DNA of 64,000 nucleotides from Tridacna crocea (GCA_943736015.1 OX031063.1:38828672-38892671), one strand, 5' to 3'. Shown: positions 1 to 11,635, counted from the stretch's first letter. The notes: a model not told the origin generated them from the sequence alone. Numbers and translations are program-made.

Positions 1-911
1 CATGAAAATGTCTGAAATGAGATATATATATTGAACTCATTGCTGTCGAAACAAAACAAAAAAGGTAAAAATCAGAGTCATATCTGCCTTTAATTTCAAA
101 ACATATTTCAGGAGGAAAACAATCTGGGAAAGAAATGCATGCAATGATTAAGACACTAGAGACTAAGTAATATAAAAGCACCATCTGATTGATTTTCAAA
201 GTTCACCTGTTTGAAATTTCAAAAAAATTGTTATGTGAGCTGTGGGTTAAAAACAGTAAATAATTTAGGAAGGATAAATTTAAATTGAAATAGTAAAGTA
301 TCGTGATGACTCAAACTACTTTGAAGACTTTGTTTAGAGAGGAAAAATGTAGAAATAAAAAAACAATAACTCTGTAACTCTGATAAAATAATGTTAAAAA
401 AAAGAGTAAAGTAAAGGGGAGATAACTCAAAAACCGTTAGCTATAGAAAACTTTCGTCATAATTTTACACTAACTATTTAATACACTGTACATATGCAAA
501 ATATCATTGGAATCCCTCCATATATAAAATGATGTTGTGGTTTTTCGTAAAGTTGGAGAACTGAAAAAAAGCTAAAATTTAGGCATGTCAGTCAATTCTG
601 TAAAAACACATTTATTACAAGAATTTTTAAAAAATTTTAGCATAAGCTATTATATCTGATATTGTTTAAGAAAGCATGAAATTGTTAACTTTGAGCTCTG
701 AATTACAATGAAAATATCATCGATTTCCTAACAGACCCCTCTTTGGGTCAGATTTACCCCACCCACTTTGAACCTGCACACATCTTATAAATCTTTACTA
801 ATTGATTCAATATTGCATAAAATTACAGCCAATATGTATAGGTTTCAATGTACAAAATTTTAAAAAAATCGGTAGTGGCCATGAAAAGGGCCTTATGGAC
901 ACCCTTCCTTT
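1..911. other. AT-rich DNA with no recognised gene
   Basis: No exon-like ORF is seen on either strand. The GGAGATAACTC text near 418 resembles a phrase in dispersed repeats elsewhere in the window (for example 13317), so this may be an old repeat. Confidence 0.5.
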
Positions 912-1055
912 GAAATTCGTTTTGTAAAGGATAGAAAACATTGCAGGAAAAGGAGAAAATGCTGGTTACCAGCATTTTCTGCTTTTCCCACAATGTTTTC
1001 CAAAGGCTTCCTTCTCATAGTCTTCAAAACGAAGGATTGTGTGGTAATGGGTTAA
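912..1055 (-). mobile_element. Hairpin MITE A, outer left arm missing
   Basis: The central palindrome and the right end (GGTAATGGG then TTAA) are kept; the first ~85 bp are lost. Confidence 0.8.
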
Positions 1056-1439
1056 AAGACATTATCAGTAAGATGTTTGTATCGCAACAAATTTCCTTAT
1101 GGAATTAAGCTAGGCTAGAAAAAGAATGGTTTAGACAAGCAAAGAGGTTTTCTCTAGGTATCATTCATACTAAATATCAATCAACTTGAAAAGCAATTAC
1201 TGACAGGAAGATTTCTTGAATTTTTGCAGAAGAGAAACAGTTTTTCTTTGGCATGAATGGTAAAGTTTTGAAACCAAATTCGGTACATTTATGCCTTACT
1301 ACATTTTTATCATTTAACACATGTGAGCATTACTTTTTCCCACAAAAAAAAAAACATTAAGATTGAAATCAGAAAAAGACCATGACTGTGTGATGTCTGT
1401 GATAGTGAGGTAGAGCTTCGGCCTCGAATGCCGTATCAG

Positions 1440-1690
1440 GACAATTTCCCCCAGACAACTGCCCCCTGGACAACTACTCCCTGCAAATTCCCCTCGGGAC
1501 AATTGTCCCCAAGACAACAGCCCCTCGAGAAATTACCCCCTGGACAATTAACCTCCCAAGGCAAATTGCCCCCAGACAATACCCCTTAGGACTATTACCC
1601 CCTGGACAATCCCCCCAGACAACTGCCCCGCCCCTGCCAATTCCCCCGGACAATTGCCCCTGGGCCATTCCCACACACACAAACCCACCC
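1440..1690. repeat. Degenerate GGACAATTGCCCCC tandem array
   Basis: About 15 imperfect units of 13-18 bp built on GACAATT followed by a C-run, ending in a long C-run and A-run at 1698-1728. Confidence 0.8.
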
Positions 1691-1835
1691 CGGACGATTT
1701 CCCCCCCCCCCCCAAAAAAAAAAAAATCTAACTCGAAATTTCTTCTGCTTTTGCTTTGGGACGAGGTCCTTGTCGGCTTTCAGCGTCAAACCTTGGGTTC
1801 AGCCCAATCTCATGCGTCCATGCATTTTCATGGAC

Positions 1836-2086
1836 CAATACATTCTCTTGGGCCCATACATTCTCTTGGATCCATACATTCTCATGGATCCATATATTCT
1901 CATGGGCCCAAACATTCCCATGGGCCCATACATTCTCTTGGGTCCATACATTCTCTTGGGCCCATACATTCCCAAGGGCCCAAACATTCACATGGGCCTA
2001 TACATTCCATACATTCTCATGAGCCCATACATTCTCATGGGCCCATACATTTTCTTGGGCCCACACATTCTCATGGGCCAATACAT
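1836..2086. repeat. 18-bp minisatellite (CCATACATTCTCATGGGC)
   Basis: About 14 units, mostly 18 bp, vary between CTCATGG and CTCTTGG forms. Because 18 is a multiple of three, several frames stay open, giving false repetitive proteins on both strands. Confidence 0.9.
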
Positions 2087-2285
2087 TTGGCGCGGGTACT
2101 GGTGTAGTTCCCATGAAGCAGGATCCAGAGATGTTAGTTTAAGTTGTAAGAACATGTTTCTCAATCGGTGTGAGATAAATATGTTTAAACTTTGACTCTC
2201 TTTTATCATGCGACAAAATTTTGGACTTGACACAATTAAAAAGCGCATGTAGTTGACAAATTAAAAGAAGCTCAAATGATCTTTT

Positions 2286-2477
2286 CAGAGCTCCAGATAG
2301 AGGGAGTGATTTTGATTTCATAATTGAAAATATAAGTTATTCTTCACTAAACCCTTTGTTGTGGGTACTCATTAGAATCGTCTCATCGAGACGATTCTAA
2401 TGAGTACCCACAACATAGGGTTTGGAAGAGAAATGAAGGATTTAGAACGTAATCACTCCCTCTTATCTGGAGCTCTG
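2286..2477. mobile_element. hAT-like hairpin MITE, family F4, complete copy
   Basis: The termini CAGAGCTCCAGATA and its reverse complement flank two arms around a TCGTCTCATCGAGACGA centre. The flanks share ATCTTTT (7 bp, or 8 counting a shared G), consistent with a hAT target duplication. Other copies are at 16336, 19924, 39512 and 41847. Confidence 0.75.
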
Positions 2478-2827
2478 ATCTTTTTATTGTATATCATGAA
2501 AACATTAACGTGCAATCAAATTTGAAGGAAAGAAAATAGTCACCCCCTAATGCTTTGGGGAAAAAAACGTGGGCAATGGAATTTTAACAAGCAATCGGTC
2601 CTTCTTCAACAGTGTTAAAGCTCAAGGGACGGAAAAGAGATGGTACTCTTTTTGTATTGCAAAGGGTATAGTGTTGTTTTTTTTTTGTAAATTCAACGCT
2701 CAAAATAGTAAACAATACAAGGGATCATCTGTTGAACTTTGTCTGAGTCACTGTCATGCACTTTGGTCTAAGTGACTGTCAATGACAGCCTATTGTTGTG
2801 TGAAGTATGTCTGAAGTTGGTACATTA

Positions 2828-3582
2828 TTGGCCTGCAGCACACGAAAAGGGGCATTTGGACATTTGCGTAAAATGTCGTCTCGGATCAGCCTGCGCAGTC
2901 CGCGCAGGCTACGTCTACTTTAGATTTTGTGCAACACTAAAAGTGCGAAAAAAAGAAAACTACATATGAACTGACGGACTAGTCTCGGGATAATCCGCGC
3001 GGACTGTGCAGGCTGATTTGAGACGACACTTAATGCTAAGGTCCGAATGCCCCTTTTCGAATGTTGCATCCCCGTGGGGTCCCGGAGGTTTTTACTGTAT
3101 AGAATAGGACCTCGGCCTTTCTCTATGCCATGTCGTAGAGGGCGACTAAAATTAGAGACAAACGGCTGCTTTCCTCGTAATTCGTAGGATTGCAGCAGGC
3201 TGGGTAGTTCTTATTCCAAATCCTATATTTTTTTTCTTGATGTAAATAGGGTTTCGAATGGGAATCAGTTGGCCTGTGGGACCCCGTGTGGTTTAATCGG
3301 TGGTATAAGAATAAACCACTGCAGTCCCGCGATCGTCACATCTGCCATTTCATCTGGCGGAACAAAAGTGACAGCATGCATGTCGTCAAAGGCGACAAAA
3401 GGGGCATCATTTTGTGTTTCATCCATTCCTCATTTATCATGTTTGTCTTATGTTGTTGCACATGTATGTTATTTTCACCTCGCATTATTGTTTACTAAGT
3501 AAGTGCGCCCAATATGACCTAAGTTGTCGACGGGCCTTAAAACGCTATTCATTCATTCATTCGAATGTTGCAGGCCGTATAT
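2828..3582. mobile_element. Foldback element family F3, split by a retroposon
   Basis: Long inverted arms start TGGCCTGCAGCACACGAAAA and end TGTTGCAGGCCGTATA. Each arm carries a GATCAGCCTGCGCAG-type hairpin. The retroposon at 3069-3562 sits in the right arm. Other copies are at 6906, 49611 and 58420. Confidence 0.75.
3069..3562 (+). mobile_element. ~494-bp retroposon with (ATTC)n tail
   Basis: It starts TCCCCGTGGGGTCCCGG and ends GGGCCTTAAAACGCTATTC with ATTC repeats. The sequence TCGAATGTTGCA flanks both sides (10-12 bp target duplication, partly merging with the tail). It has no long ORF. The copy at 28549 starts at the same base, so the 5' end is defined, as in a SINE, rather than randomly truncated. 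I see no tRNA-type B box at its 5' end. Confidence 0.8.
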
Positions 3583-3774
3583 GAAACAGAATTATTGTAT
3601 TAATTTTGTTATGTCTGTATGACCCTTTATCCGGATATCCCGTGTTATAACGATGAGGACAATTATCCTACTTTTAAAAGCATTGTGGAAAAGGGAGAAA
3701 TGTTGGTTAGCAGCATTTGTCCTTTTCTGCACAATATGTACAAATTCTTTAAAAGCAAATTTCCTCGACTAAGC

Positions 3775-4010
3775 CACTTTTTACTCTTAAGCTACTAAGC
3801 GCGTGTCACTGACCTTTTGAGAACAGTGTAGATCCAAGATCAGACTGCACAGAACGTGCAGTCTGATCTTGGATCTACACTGTCCGATAAGGAGATATTA
3901 TTAATCCAAAAATGACTTTGAAATAGCAATATTTGGGTTTATACAATCAAATTTAGAATTTCATTTTCGTTAATATCTATTAGGACAAGGGTTTATGTGT
4001 TGTATGCCCA
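3775..4010 (+). mobile_element. Hairpin family D, decayed ends
   Basis: The centre GATCAGACTGCACAGAACG pairs with GTGCAGTCTGATC, extended by GATCCAA/TTGGATC. TTAA-type ends are no longer clear. Confidence 0.7.
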
Positions 4011-4073
4011 ACCTTTCAGCATGAACAAGAATAAAATTGTGTCATCATACAAGATTTTTATTGTGAAATAACG

Positions 4074-4306
4074 TTAACCCTTTACCCCATAGGGCATTTC
4101 TATCCATGGTACCTCTAACAGATCCTAAATAACAGCAAGGATGAAGCCGTTTCTTATGTGTATATAACACCTTTTGACAGCATTGAAAACATTGTGGCAA
4201 AAGGTGAAATTGCTCGTTACGAGCAATTTCACCTTTTGCCACAATGTTTTCCAAAAGCCCTTTCAAGCAATGCGTAGAAATGAGTATCTATGGAGTAAAG
4301 GGTTAA
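4074..4306 (-). mobile_element. Hairpin MITE B, TTAA-flanked
   Basis: Near-complete copy with the GGCAAAAGGTGAAATTGCTC centre and both ends reading CCCTTTAC.../...GTAAAGGG inside TTAA. Confidence 0.92.
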
Positions 4307-4539
4307 GTACTGCATAATTATGCTAGAGGCCTCACAAAAATGAAGTAATGAACTATATATAAAACATGACTAATTAACCATTTGGCTGCTAAAAAAAACC
4401 ACATTGCCTGTGCAAGCCTTGCAGGCTGATCTAGGTAGAAAATAGTTATCATGGGGTGACTGGTCAGTGGTCAGCATTTTTTTTCCTGTTCCACAATGTT
4501 TCCCAAATTTTCTTTCTTCGGCACTGAGTTTGTATGGTG

Positions 4540-4752
4540 TTTTTTACGCCGCTTTCAACGTTATTTCAGTCATATCACAGCGACAGTTCACATATTCATG
4601 TTCCCTGGGTCTCACCAGAACTAGGCTAGGCTCTGAAGTGTCTTGCCCAAGGACACTGCCGTGAAAAAAAACAGTGGAGCTAGTGAGGCTCGAACCCGGG
4701 ACCTCCAGATCACGAGTCCTGCACTTTACCACTGAGCCACACAGGACCCTTC
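4540..4752 (-). mobile_element. tRNA-derived SINE
   Basis: On the minus strand the head reads GTGGCTCAGTGGTAAAGTGC (A-box-like), then CCCGGGTTCGAGCCTC (B-box-like), then a body ending in a GCGGCGTAAAA segment at about 4545. The body matches decayed SINEs at 14663 and 21545. Confidence 0.75.
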
Positions 4753-4820
4753 TTCGGCACTGAAACAGTTAAAGTCCGAAATTGCCAATGTGTCTTAAAG
4801 GGCTGAAATTAAGATTATGT

Positions 4821-4891
4821 GGTTCTTATTATTACGATGGTTCTTATTATTACGATGGTTCTTATTATTACGATGGTTCTTATTATTACGA
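4821..4891. repeat. 18-bp tandem repeat, four units
   Basis: Unit GGTTCTTATTATTACGAT, four near-identical copies. Confidence 0.95.
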
Positions 4892-4931
4892 ATTCTTCTA
4901 TCTTTTTGAACCATGCTCTGGCAAAGGGAAT

Positions 4932-5163
4932 TTAACTCTTTACCAAAAGACAAAATTTTAGACTGGTCCAAATTGAAAGCATTTGCAAACGACAAAATAA
5001 ATGTGACTAAAGAGTTGAAATTTGTTTAAGTAAGGGAAGAAAACGTTGCGGAAAAAGGAGAAAATGCTGGTTTATACCAGCATTTTCTCCTTTTCCCACA
5101 ATGTTTTCAAAAGGCTTCTTTTACAGGGGTGTTAAAAGTCGGGATTGTGTGGTAAAGTGTTAA
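4932..5163 (-). mobile_element. Hairpin MITE A, TTAA-flanked, full length
   Basis: Long arm first; the centre is GGAAAAGGAGAAAATGCTGG plus its complement with a short asymmetry. Confidence 0.92.
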
Positions 5164-5164
5164 A

Positions 5165-5410
5165 GCACCTCCTTGATTATACCCGAAGCAAATATCACAT
5201 GATTAGGGATCAATCAAATTCATTCTGTCTTATAACAGACCTAATCATGAGGTAGACTAGTCCAAGGACACGCAGAAGAAAAATCATCAATATCAAAAAC
5301 TTTCGATCAAGGTCAGCCTGCGCAAAGTGCACAAGCTGATCTCGATCGATACTTTTTGCAGATACAATAGGCCTACACCTACTTACATTACAACAGAGCT
5401 GAAGTGTTTC
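5165..5410. mobile_element. Foldback family F5 copy
   Basis: The GGTCAGCCTGCGCA core lies inside arms carrying ACTTTTTGCAGAT and its counterpart. Further copies: 11427, 23401, 24945, 26650, 27745, 37253, 48085 and 57950. Confidence 0.6.
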
Positions 5411-5558
5411 GCAAGAGGATAAAGTATCATTCTATTTGTAACGATGACCCGTCTAATGAGTTAAAAATACGTCATCAGTTAAATATATCTTCTTTCTTGT
5501 CAAAAACAAGTTTTGAACAGGCCTAGTTTGAAGTCAGATAAACTTTAGCCGTGATCTT

Positions 5559-5930
5559 TTACCGACCTTTAACGATCCTGACACATAAGACTTTCAAAAA
5601 ACATTGTGGGAAAGGAAGAAAATGCTGGGAACCAGCATTTTCTCCTATTCCCTTAATGTTTTCTATCAAGGAAAGATCACACTGAGCTATACAAAGTTGC
5701 CTCTGAAAGACTTCGACTTGTATCGACCTTTCACGATCCTGACAAACAAGACTTTCAAAAAACATGTGGGAAAGGAAGAAAATGCTGGTAACCAGCATTA
5801 TTTTCTCCTTTTCCCATAATGTTTTGTACCCAATCAAGGAAAGATCACATTGAGCTACATTAAAATTGTCGTCTGCAAATGCTTCGAATTTGGACAAGTC
5901 TAGAATATTGTCATTTGGTAATTATCAGCA
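5559..5930 (+). mobile_element. Hairpin MITE A with tandem duplication
   Basis: The central hairpin plus short arm occurs twice (about 5570-5690 and 5730-5850), followed by one long arm. Confidence 0.8.
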
Positions 5931-5936
5931 AAAAAA

Positions 5937-6157
5937 CCCATTACCACACAATCCCTACTTTTGACGCCCCTAAGAAAGAAGCCTTTTGAAAACACTATGG
6001 GAAAAGGAGAAATTGCTGGTAACCAGCATTTTCTCCTTTTCCCACAGTGTTTTCTACCCTTCCCAGAACATATTTCTTTTAGTCACCTTTATTTTTTCGT
6101 CTTCAAATGCTTTCAATTTGGACCAGTCTAAAATTTTCTTTCGTGGAAAGGAGTTAA
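5937..6157 (+). mobile_element. Hairpin MITE A
   Basis: Left TTAA lost, right TTAA kept; the centre is almost intact. Confidence 0.88.
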
Positions 6158-6546
6158 GCTAGATCTATGATCTGTGTTTCATTTTTATGCCAATGGTTGC
6201 CCCCTGACAGTTACAACTTGCAAAGAAGCACAGAATATGGCGGCACAATATATAAAGAAAATACATTTTTCTCTCTATATTGGCTTTTTTTTTTATTCAT
6301 ACATCTTATATCGTTTTTTTCTTTAACTAGGATTACACAACTAACTAGATTCTACACACAGTAAAGTTTTATCAACGTTTGTTTATTCTGTCTTTCAAGA
6401 TCTTTAAAAACTTATACGTTTTTCAAAAAAAAAAATTAAAGATTTTAGACAAGCTCTATGTCCAAGATTATAATGTCTGAAAAATACAGTCTGATCTTGA
6501 TCTCATGTCTGCATTAAAAAAAAAACAAGACGTGATGGTCGAAGAG

Positions 6547-6765
6547 TTAACCCTTTACCAAACAATCCCTGGTTTTACGATCCTGAAATACAAGCCTTTT
6601 GAAAACAGTGTGGAAAAAGGAGAAAATGCTGGTAAACAGCATTTTCTCCTTTTCTCACATTGTTTTCTACCCTGCTGGAAACAAATTTAAAATTTTTGAG
6701 TAACGTTTTATTTGTCGTCCGCAAGTCCTTTGAATTTGGACCAGTCTAAAATTTTGTCAGAGCTA
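6547..6765 (+). mobile_element. Hairpin MITE A, right end lost
   Basis: Starts TTAACCCTTTACCAAACAATC; the last ~15 bp are missing. Confidence 0.85.
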
Positions 6766-6905
6766 AATTGTCCTTTAATATCAGCTGACTCTATAATTAT
6801 ATAGTCTCCGGTGATCTTTTTCATATTTGGACATTTACTGTCTACAGGCGACCAGTCAAAAAGTAACATCGCCTTTGGGGACAGTTATAGACTGTACTAG
6901 TACAC

Positions 6906-7164
6906 TATATGGTGTGCAACACGCGAAAAGGGACATTCGGACATCTGCGTAACGTGTCGTCTCGGATCAGCCTGCGCGTAATCCGAGACGGCACTTTACG
7001 ACTACAGTAGATTTTGTGCTACAGTAGACATGCGCAAAACAGAAAATGGCATTAAAACGGAAAGTGCCGTATTGGATTAGCCTGCGCGGACTGCGCAGGC
7101 TGATCCGAGACGACACTTTACGCAGATGTCCAAATGTCCCTTTTCACGGGTTGCAGGCCATATA
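6906..7164. mobile_element. Foldback family F3, complete-looking
   Basis: Inverted ends TATATGGTGTGCAACACGCG and its complement. Arms of ~80 bp contain CCGAGACG and a GATCAGCCTGCGC hairpin on each side, about 20 bp after a ...GCGTAACGTG/CACTTTACGC... pair. Confidence 0.8.
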
Positions 7165-7204
7165 GAGTCAAATGGTCAAAACTTAGGATCTACCTGGAAG
7201 GCTA

Positions 7205-7402
7205 TTAACCCATTACCACACAATCCCTACTTTTGACACCCCGTAGAAAGAAGCCTCTGGTAACCAGCATTTTCTCCTTTACCCTCAATGTTTTCTACCC
7301 TTCACAAAACAAATTTCAAATTTTCAGTCACTTTTATTTTGTCGTCTGCAAATGCTTTCAATTTGGACCAGTCTAAAATATTGTCGTTTGGTAATGAGTT
7401 AA
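7205..7402 (+). mobile_element. Hairpin MITE A with half the hairpin deleted
   Basis: The left half of the palindrome is gone (AAGCCTCTGGTAACCAGC) while both TTAA ends remain. Confidence 0.88.
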
Positions 7403-7482
7403 TGGTATCAATCAGACCTGAACTCCAACTTTGATCATGACAAACCCTAATATTAACATCAGATAATTTGCTGAAGCCGACT

Positions 7483-7705
7483 TTAACTCTTTACCAATCG
7501 GCAAAATTATACACTTTACATGTATAAGCATTTGCAGACAACAAAATAATTCTGGCTGAAAAATTGAATTTTGTTTTAGGACAGGTAGCAAAAATTGTGG
7601 GAAAAGCTGAAAATGTTAGTTTTCAGCATTTCCTCCTTTTCTAACGGTGGTTTCAAAAGGCTTCTTGCTTGGCATCGTTGAAAGTCAGGATTGTACGGTA
7701 ATTAG
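7483..7705 (-). mobile_element. Hairpin MITE A, diverged
   Basis: Left TTAA kept; the hairpin has several mismatches. Confidence 0.75.
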
Positions 7706-8470
7706 TGAAAACTTATTTAACTAGACTAGTACTCTTACTGTCTCCAGCGGCCACAAAGGTAGCTAGCTAAGGGACCCACAGAATTGTGCGGTTGATGAGC
7801 ATGATTATAGAAGAATCTTGATATCCTATTAATGTGATTTGTGTAATGAGATGATTTGCGGTCATGTGACGTCTTTAAACCGCGCGAGAGGAACATTTTC
7901 CTGCACAGAGAACTCCCAAAGTAGATGGCTTAATCTTACGGACAATAAGGAAAACAAATGCACCAGATCTATAATAAGAAAGAGTGCAAAGGTATATATC
8001 TAAATATTTTACAAAGATTACATTAATGAAAAACATCGAAAATATCTCACGCTTCCAGACAGAAACCACACACAAACTGAATACATTGTATCGATCAAAT
8101 TAAACACAGACTGAGACTGAGAGGAGAAACTATGTCAGCCAACGTATACATACAATACACGTCAGACGGCCGAATGTATCAAATAATTTAGTCCATGAAC
8201 CGAGTGCAATTACTATTAGAAAAATACATATAAAAAGAAAGCTGAAGTTCATACCTTGCTTTTCAGACATTATTCAACAATTATAACCAAAAATCCCTGG
8301 TTTATCGGGAGCAGTAATATTAGAAAATATTCCTGTGTATAATATCCACACTACTAATGAGAAAACCCGCCGCACAACGCAACACAGAGTAAGTTTGGTG
8401 TATGCAGTGTGCGCTCCAGCAGCTGAGAAATTTATCAGACCTGCTGGTATTTTTCTCTTATCAGCAAAAA
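7706..8470. other. No feature recognised
   Basis: Single-copy-looking sequence with no supported exon, RNA gene or repeat. Confidence 0.4.
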
Positions 8471-8474
8471 CGTG

Positions 8475-8660
8475 TTAACTCTTTGCATATCAAAGACGAT
8501 ACCAGAAGCTTTTATGGACAGTGTAGATCAAGATCAGACTGCACAGAACGTGCAGTCTGATCTCTGATCTACTCTGTCCAATGCTTTAAGAAAAAGATTA
8601 TGAACGAACTAACTCTTGATCTTGCAGAGGAGATGTATTATTCGCCTTTGAGAAATTGCA
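8475..8660 (+). mobile_element. Hairpin family D, decayed
   Basis: The central GATCAGACTGCACAGAACG hairpin is intact; the ends are eroded. Confidence 0.65.
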
Positions 8661-8746
8661 ATTTATTTATCCAGTAGTGAAAGAATAAACTCTTTCGAAA
8701 TGATCTATTAGAGGCCTGTAACTGTAGATGCTACTTAGGACTTCGC

Positions 8747-8975
8747 TTAACCCATTACCACACAATCCCTACTTTTGACGCCCCTGAGAAAGACGCCTTT
8801 TGAAAACACTGTGGGAAAAGGAGAAAATGCTGGTAACCAGCATTTTCTCCTTTTCCCACAGTGTTTTCTACCCTTCCCAGGACAAATTTCAATTTTTAAG
8901 TCACCTTTTTTTTGTCCTCTGCAAATGCTTTCAATTTGAACCAGTCCAAAATTTTCTCATGTGGTAAAGAGTTAA
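8747..8975 (+). mobile_element. Hairpin MITE A, full length
   Basis: TTAA on both sides and an almost perfect central palindrome. Confidence 0.93.
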
Positions 8976-9870
8976 TCAAGATAGGACTGCTATATATTTA
9001 TATAGCGTGCAGTCTGATCTCAACGTAAGTTATAATTGCACCTATTAGGTGACTGAAAATGTAAATAGGGCTGTTAAGTGTAAATTACAGATACAGTGTA
9101 GTCTAAAATCATTTAGTGCATACCAAACAGAACAGAACAGAAGTTTTATTTTGACTCTTAAGCATATATAAGCTTAATGGTCATAGCAAAATAGTACAAA
9201 GCATGCAATATATATAACATATTTCAATATACGAGTACAAATATTGAAGAAAATGAATAATTTCACTGATTATTTCAGTAACTTAGTGGACATTCTTTTG
9301 CGTATTTTTAAATGTGAGAGTGATTTAAATACTATTAGTCTTTTCCTGCAATGTTTTGTATCGTAAATGGAATTAAAGAAATAGTTGAGAGTTTTCGACA
9401 AGTTTTGACATGATTGAATGCTGTGTTAAAGACTAATATTGTATCGTAACTAAAACCCATTTTCCATACCATTTACACATGTATATGTATACTTTCGTGG
9501 TTTTTTTTTTTGTCCTTTCCGTCATATACGAAACAGTCTGCTTTGAAAAAATTGGCTTATATCCTTTCTAGCCGACAAAATTTTAGACTTGCCCATCAAT
9601 AAAAGCCTTTGTAGGCGACAAATAGAAAATTGCTTGTATTAGAGGATTTTTTGTATGAAAGATTAAAAACAGCTTGGTAATAGGTACGAAAAAAGTATTT
9701 TAAGTGCATGCATTTTTTGGTCCTTTTTTCCTTTGAAAATAACATTTTCGAAAGCCTTTTTCGATCATAAAACAGCATACCTCTCACATCGCCAGAAAAG
9801 TTGTCTGCACGGTGGTTACTAAAGACAATCTAGTCGGTGTCTTTAATAAATATTTGTAAAATAAGCAAAG
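8976..9870. other. Mostly unrecognised, with a decayed MITE A arm
   Basis: A stretch near 9560-9640 resembles the long arm of family A. The rest is AT-rich with no supported gene. Confidence 0.4.
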
Positions 9871-10303
9871 TTAACCCTTAATCTGCTTATCGCGACTTGC
9901 TGACCTTTTGCGGACAGCGTAGATCAAGATCAGACTGCACAGAACATGCAGTCTGATCTTGATCTACGCTGTCCGATAAGGAGATTTTTTTTTTAAATGC
10001 ACTTGAAATAGCATAGTTTGGATTTTTGCTATTGGCCTGAAAAGTTTCACTTAACTCATTACCAAACGACAATATTCTACGCTTGTCCAAATCGAAAGCA
10101 TTTGCAGACGACAAAATAAAAGTGACTGAAAATTTGACATTTGTTTTGTGAAGGGTTGAAAACATTGTGGGAAAAGGAGAAAATGCTGGTTACCAGCATT
10201 TTCTCCTTTTCCCACAATGTTTTCTAAAGGCTTCTTTCTCAGGGGCGTAAAAAGTAGGGATTGTGTGGTAATGGGTTAATTTATCCAGCAGGAGAAAGGT
10301 TAA
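9871..10303 (+). mobile_element. Hairpin family D, interrupted by a MITE A
   Basis: Starts TTAACCCTTAATCTGCTTA and ends ATCCAGCAGGAGAAAGGTTAA. The centre GATCAGACTGCACAG is perfect. A family A element (10051-10279) sits at a TTAA in its right arm. Confidence 0.85.
10051..10279 (-). mobile_element. Hairpin MITE A nested in family D
   Basis: TTAA is duplicated exactly; removing the insert restores a continuous D right arm (TTTCACTTAATTTATCCAGC). Confidence 0.93.
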
Positions 10304-10352
10304 TTTTAGTTATACATGAGAAGGCGTTAGTTAAAGACAGCCATGATAAGAC

Positions 10353-10582
10353 TTAACCCTTTATAAACAATCCCTGGTTTTCCTGACCCCCAAGATGCGA
10401 GCCTTTGGGAAAACAATGTGGGCAAAGGAGAAAATGCTGGTTACCAGCATTTTCTCCTTTTCCCGCAATGTTTTCAACCCTGCTGGAAACAAATTTCACT
10501 TTTTGAGTTACGTTTATATTGTCGTCTGCACGTGCTGCCAGTTTGGACCAGTCTAAAATTTTGTCGTCAGGTAAAGAGTTGA
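10353..10582 (+). mobile_element. Hairpin MITE A
   Basis: Left TTAA kept; right end reads AGAGTTGA. Confidence 0.88.
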
Positions 10583-10602
10583 ATGATGTTGAAACTGGCC
10601 TT

Positions 10603-10831
10603 TTAACCTATTACCATACAATCCCTACTTTTGACGCCCATGAGAAAGAAGCTTTTAGAAAACATTGTGGGAAAAGGAGAAAATGCTGGTAACCAGCATT
10701 TTCTCCTTTTCCCACAATGTTTTCTACCCTCCACAAAACAAATTTCAAATTTTCAGTCACTTTTATTTTGTCGTCTGCAATTCCTTTCAATTTGGACAAA
10801 GCTAAAATTTTGTCGTTTGGTAATGGGTCAA
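10603..10831 (+). mobile_element. Hairpin MITE A
   Basis: Central palindrome perfect; right TTAA mutated to TCAA. Confidence 0.9.
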
Positions 10832-10872
10832 CGCCAAACAATTACTACAGAGTCCATAAATGGTAAAGACGA

Positions 10873-11098
10873 GTAACCCTTATCCCTATGACTTTGAACT
10901 CTAAATAACTGAGATGAAGCTGTCAAGCTGATAGTAAATCCCCAATTTTGCCTTTCCAATGTATTTTTTTTTTTGCAAAAATATCTCCCTATCAGTCAGT
11001 ATAGATCGAAGATCAGACTGCACGTTCTGTGCAGTCTGATCTTGATCCACATCATCCACTAAAGGTCAGTAAGTCGCGCTAACCAGCCAAATGGTTAA
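10873..11098 (-). mobile_element. Hairpin family D
   Basis: Reads AACCCTTATCCCTATGACTT to ...GCCAAATGGTTAA; the centre CACGTTCTGTGCAGTCTGATC is kept. Its right TTAA (11095) is also the left TTAA of a decayed MITE A (11095-11255). Confidence 0.8.
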
Positions 11099-11255
11099 CT
11101 CTTGACAAGTCTACAAAATTCAGACTTGTTCATTTTAAGAGCATAAATTGCAGACAACAAATTACATGAAGTTTAATAGAAAACATTGGGAGAAAAGGTG
11201 AAAATGCTGGTTACTAGCATACTTTCCTTTATCACAATGTTTTCACTGTTCTAAA
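11095..11255 (-). mobile_element. Hairpin MITE A, decayed
   Basis: Long arm and part of the hairpin remain. Confidence 0.65.
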
Positions 11256-11426
11256 ATTTAAGCGTCATGAATCAAAAACATTACGGCCGCATAACAGCTT
11301 TTCAAGTGTAACGCTACACCGACCATTCACCAAAACAATGCAAATGAGGTCATATGGTTTCGTTATAAAGTGCAGTATACACACTGTAAACAAGCACCTA
11401 AGGTGACCTTACACAATTTAGCTACA

Positions 11427-11570
11427 TGTATGCTTTGAGAAAAGGGAACTTAATGCATACGCAAAAAGAAGCTTCTCGTGTCAGCCTGCGCAGTCTCGAA
11501 GACTGACATGGATCGAAACTCTTTGCGTTTTTTGTGAATTGTCTGTATGTTCAAGGACCATAAGATCAGG
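11427..11570. mobile_element. Foldback family F5, partial
   Basis: The GTCAGCCTGCGCAGTC core with AAACTCTTTGCG on the right. Confidence 0.55.
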
Positions 11571-11635
11571 TCGAGTATTACACAAAATGGACTTTGTGAA
11601 TCTCCAAATATGTGATGACTTACTCTGTAGAACGC

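Larger units (their letters stand above)
1400..2195 (+). mobile_element. tRNA-like SINE with expanded internal minisatellites
   Basis: The head GTGAGGTAGAGCTTCGGCCT at about 1406 and the body GTACTGGTGTAGTTCCCATG at about 2095, ending in ATATGTTTAAACTTTGAC, match the compact SINE at 39290-39511. Here the ~100-bp middle is replaced by about 650 bp of tandem arrays. The long open frames across this region are products of those arrays. Confidence 0.65.

Noticed and set aside
1751-2195. ORFs of 88-141 codons rich in repeated HSHGPIHS or LLGPYILLGPYI
   Set aside because: Produced by the 18-bp minisatellite staying open in several frames; no gene structure around them.
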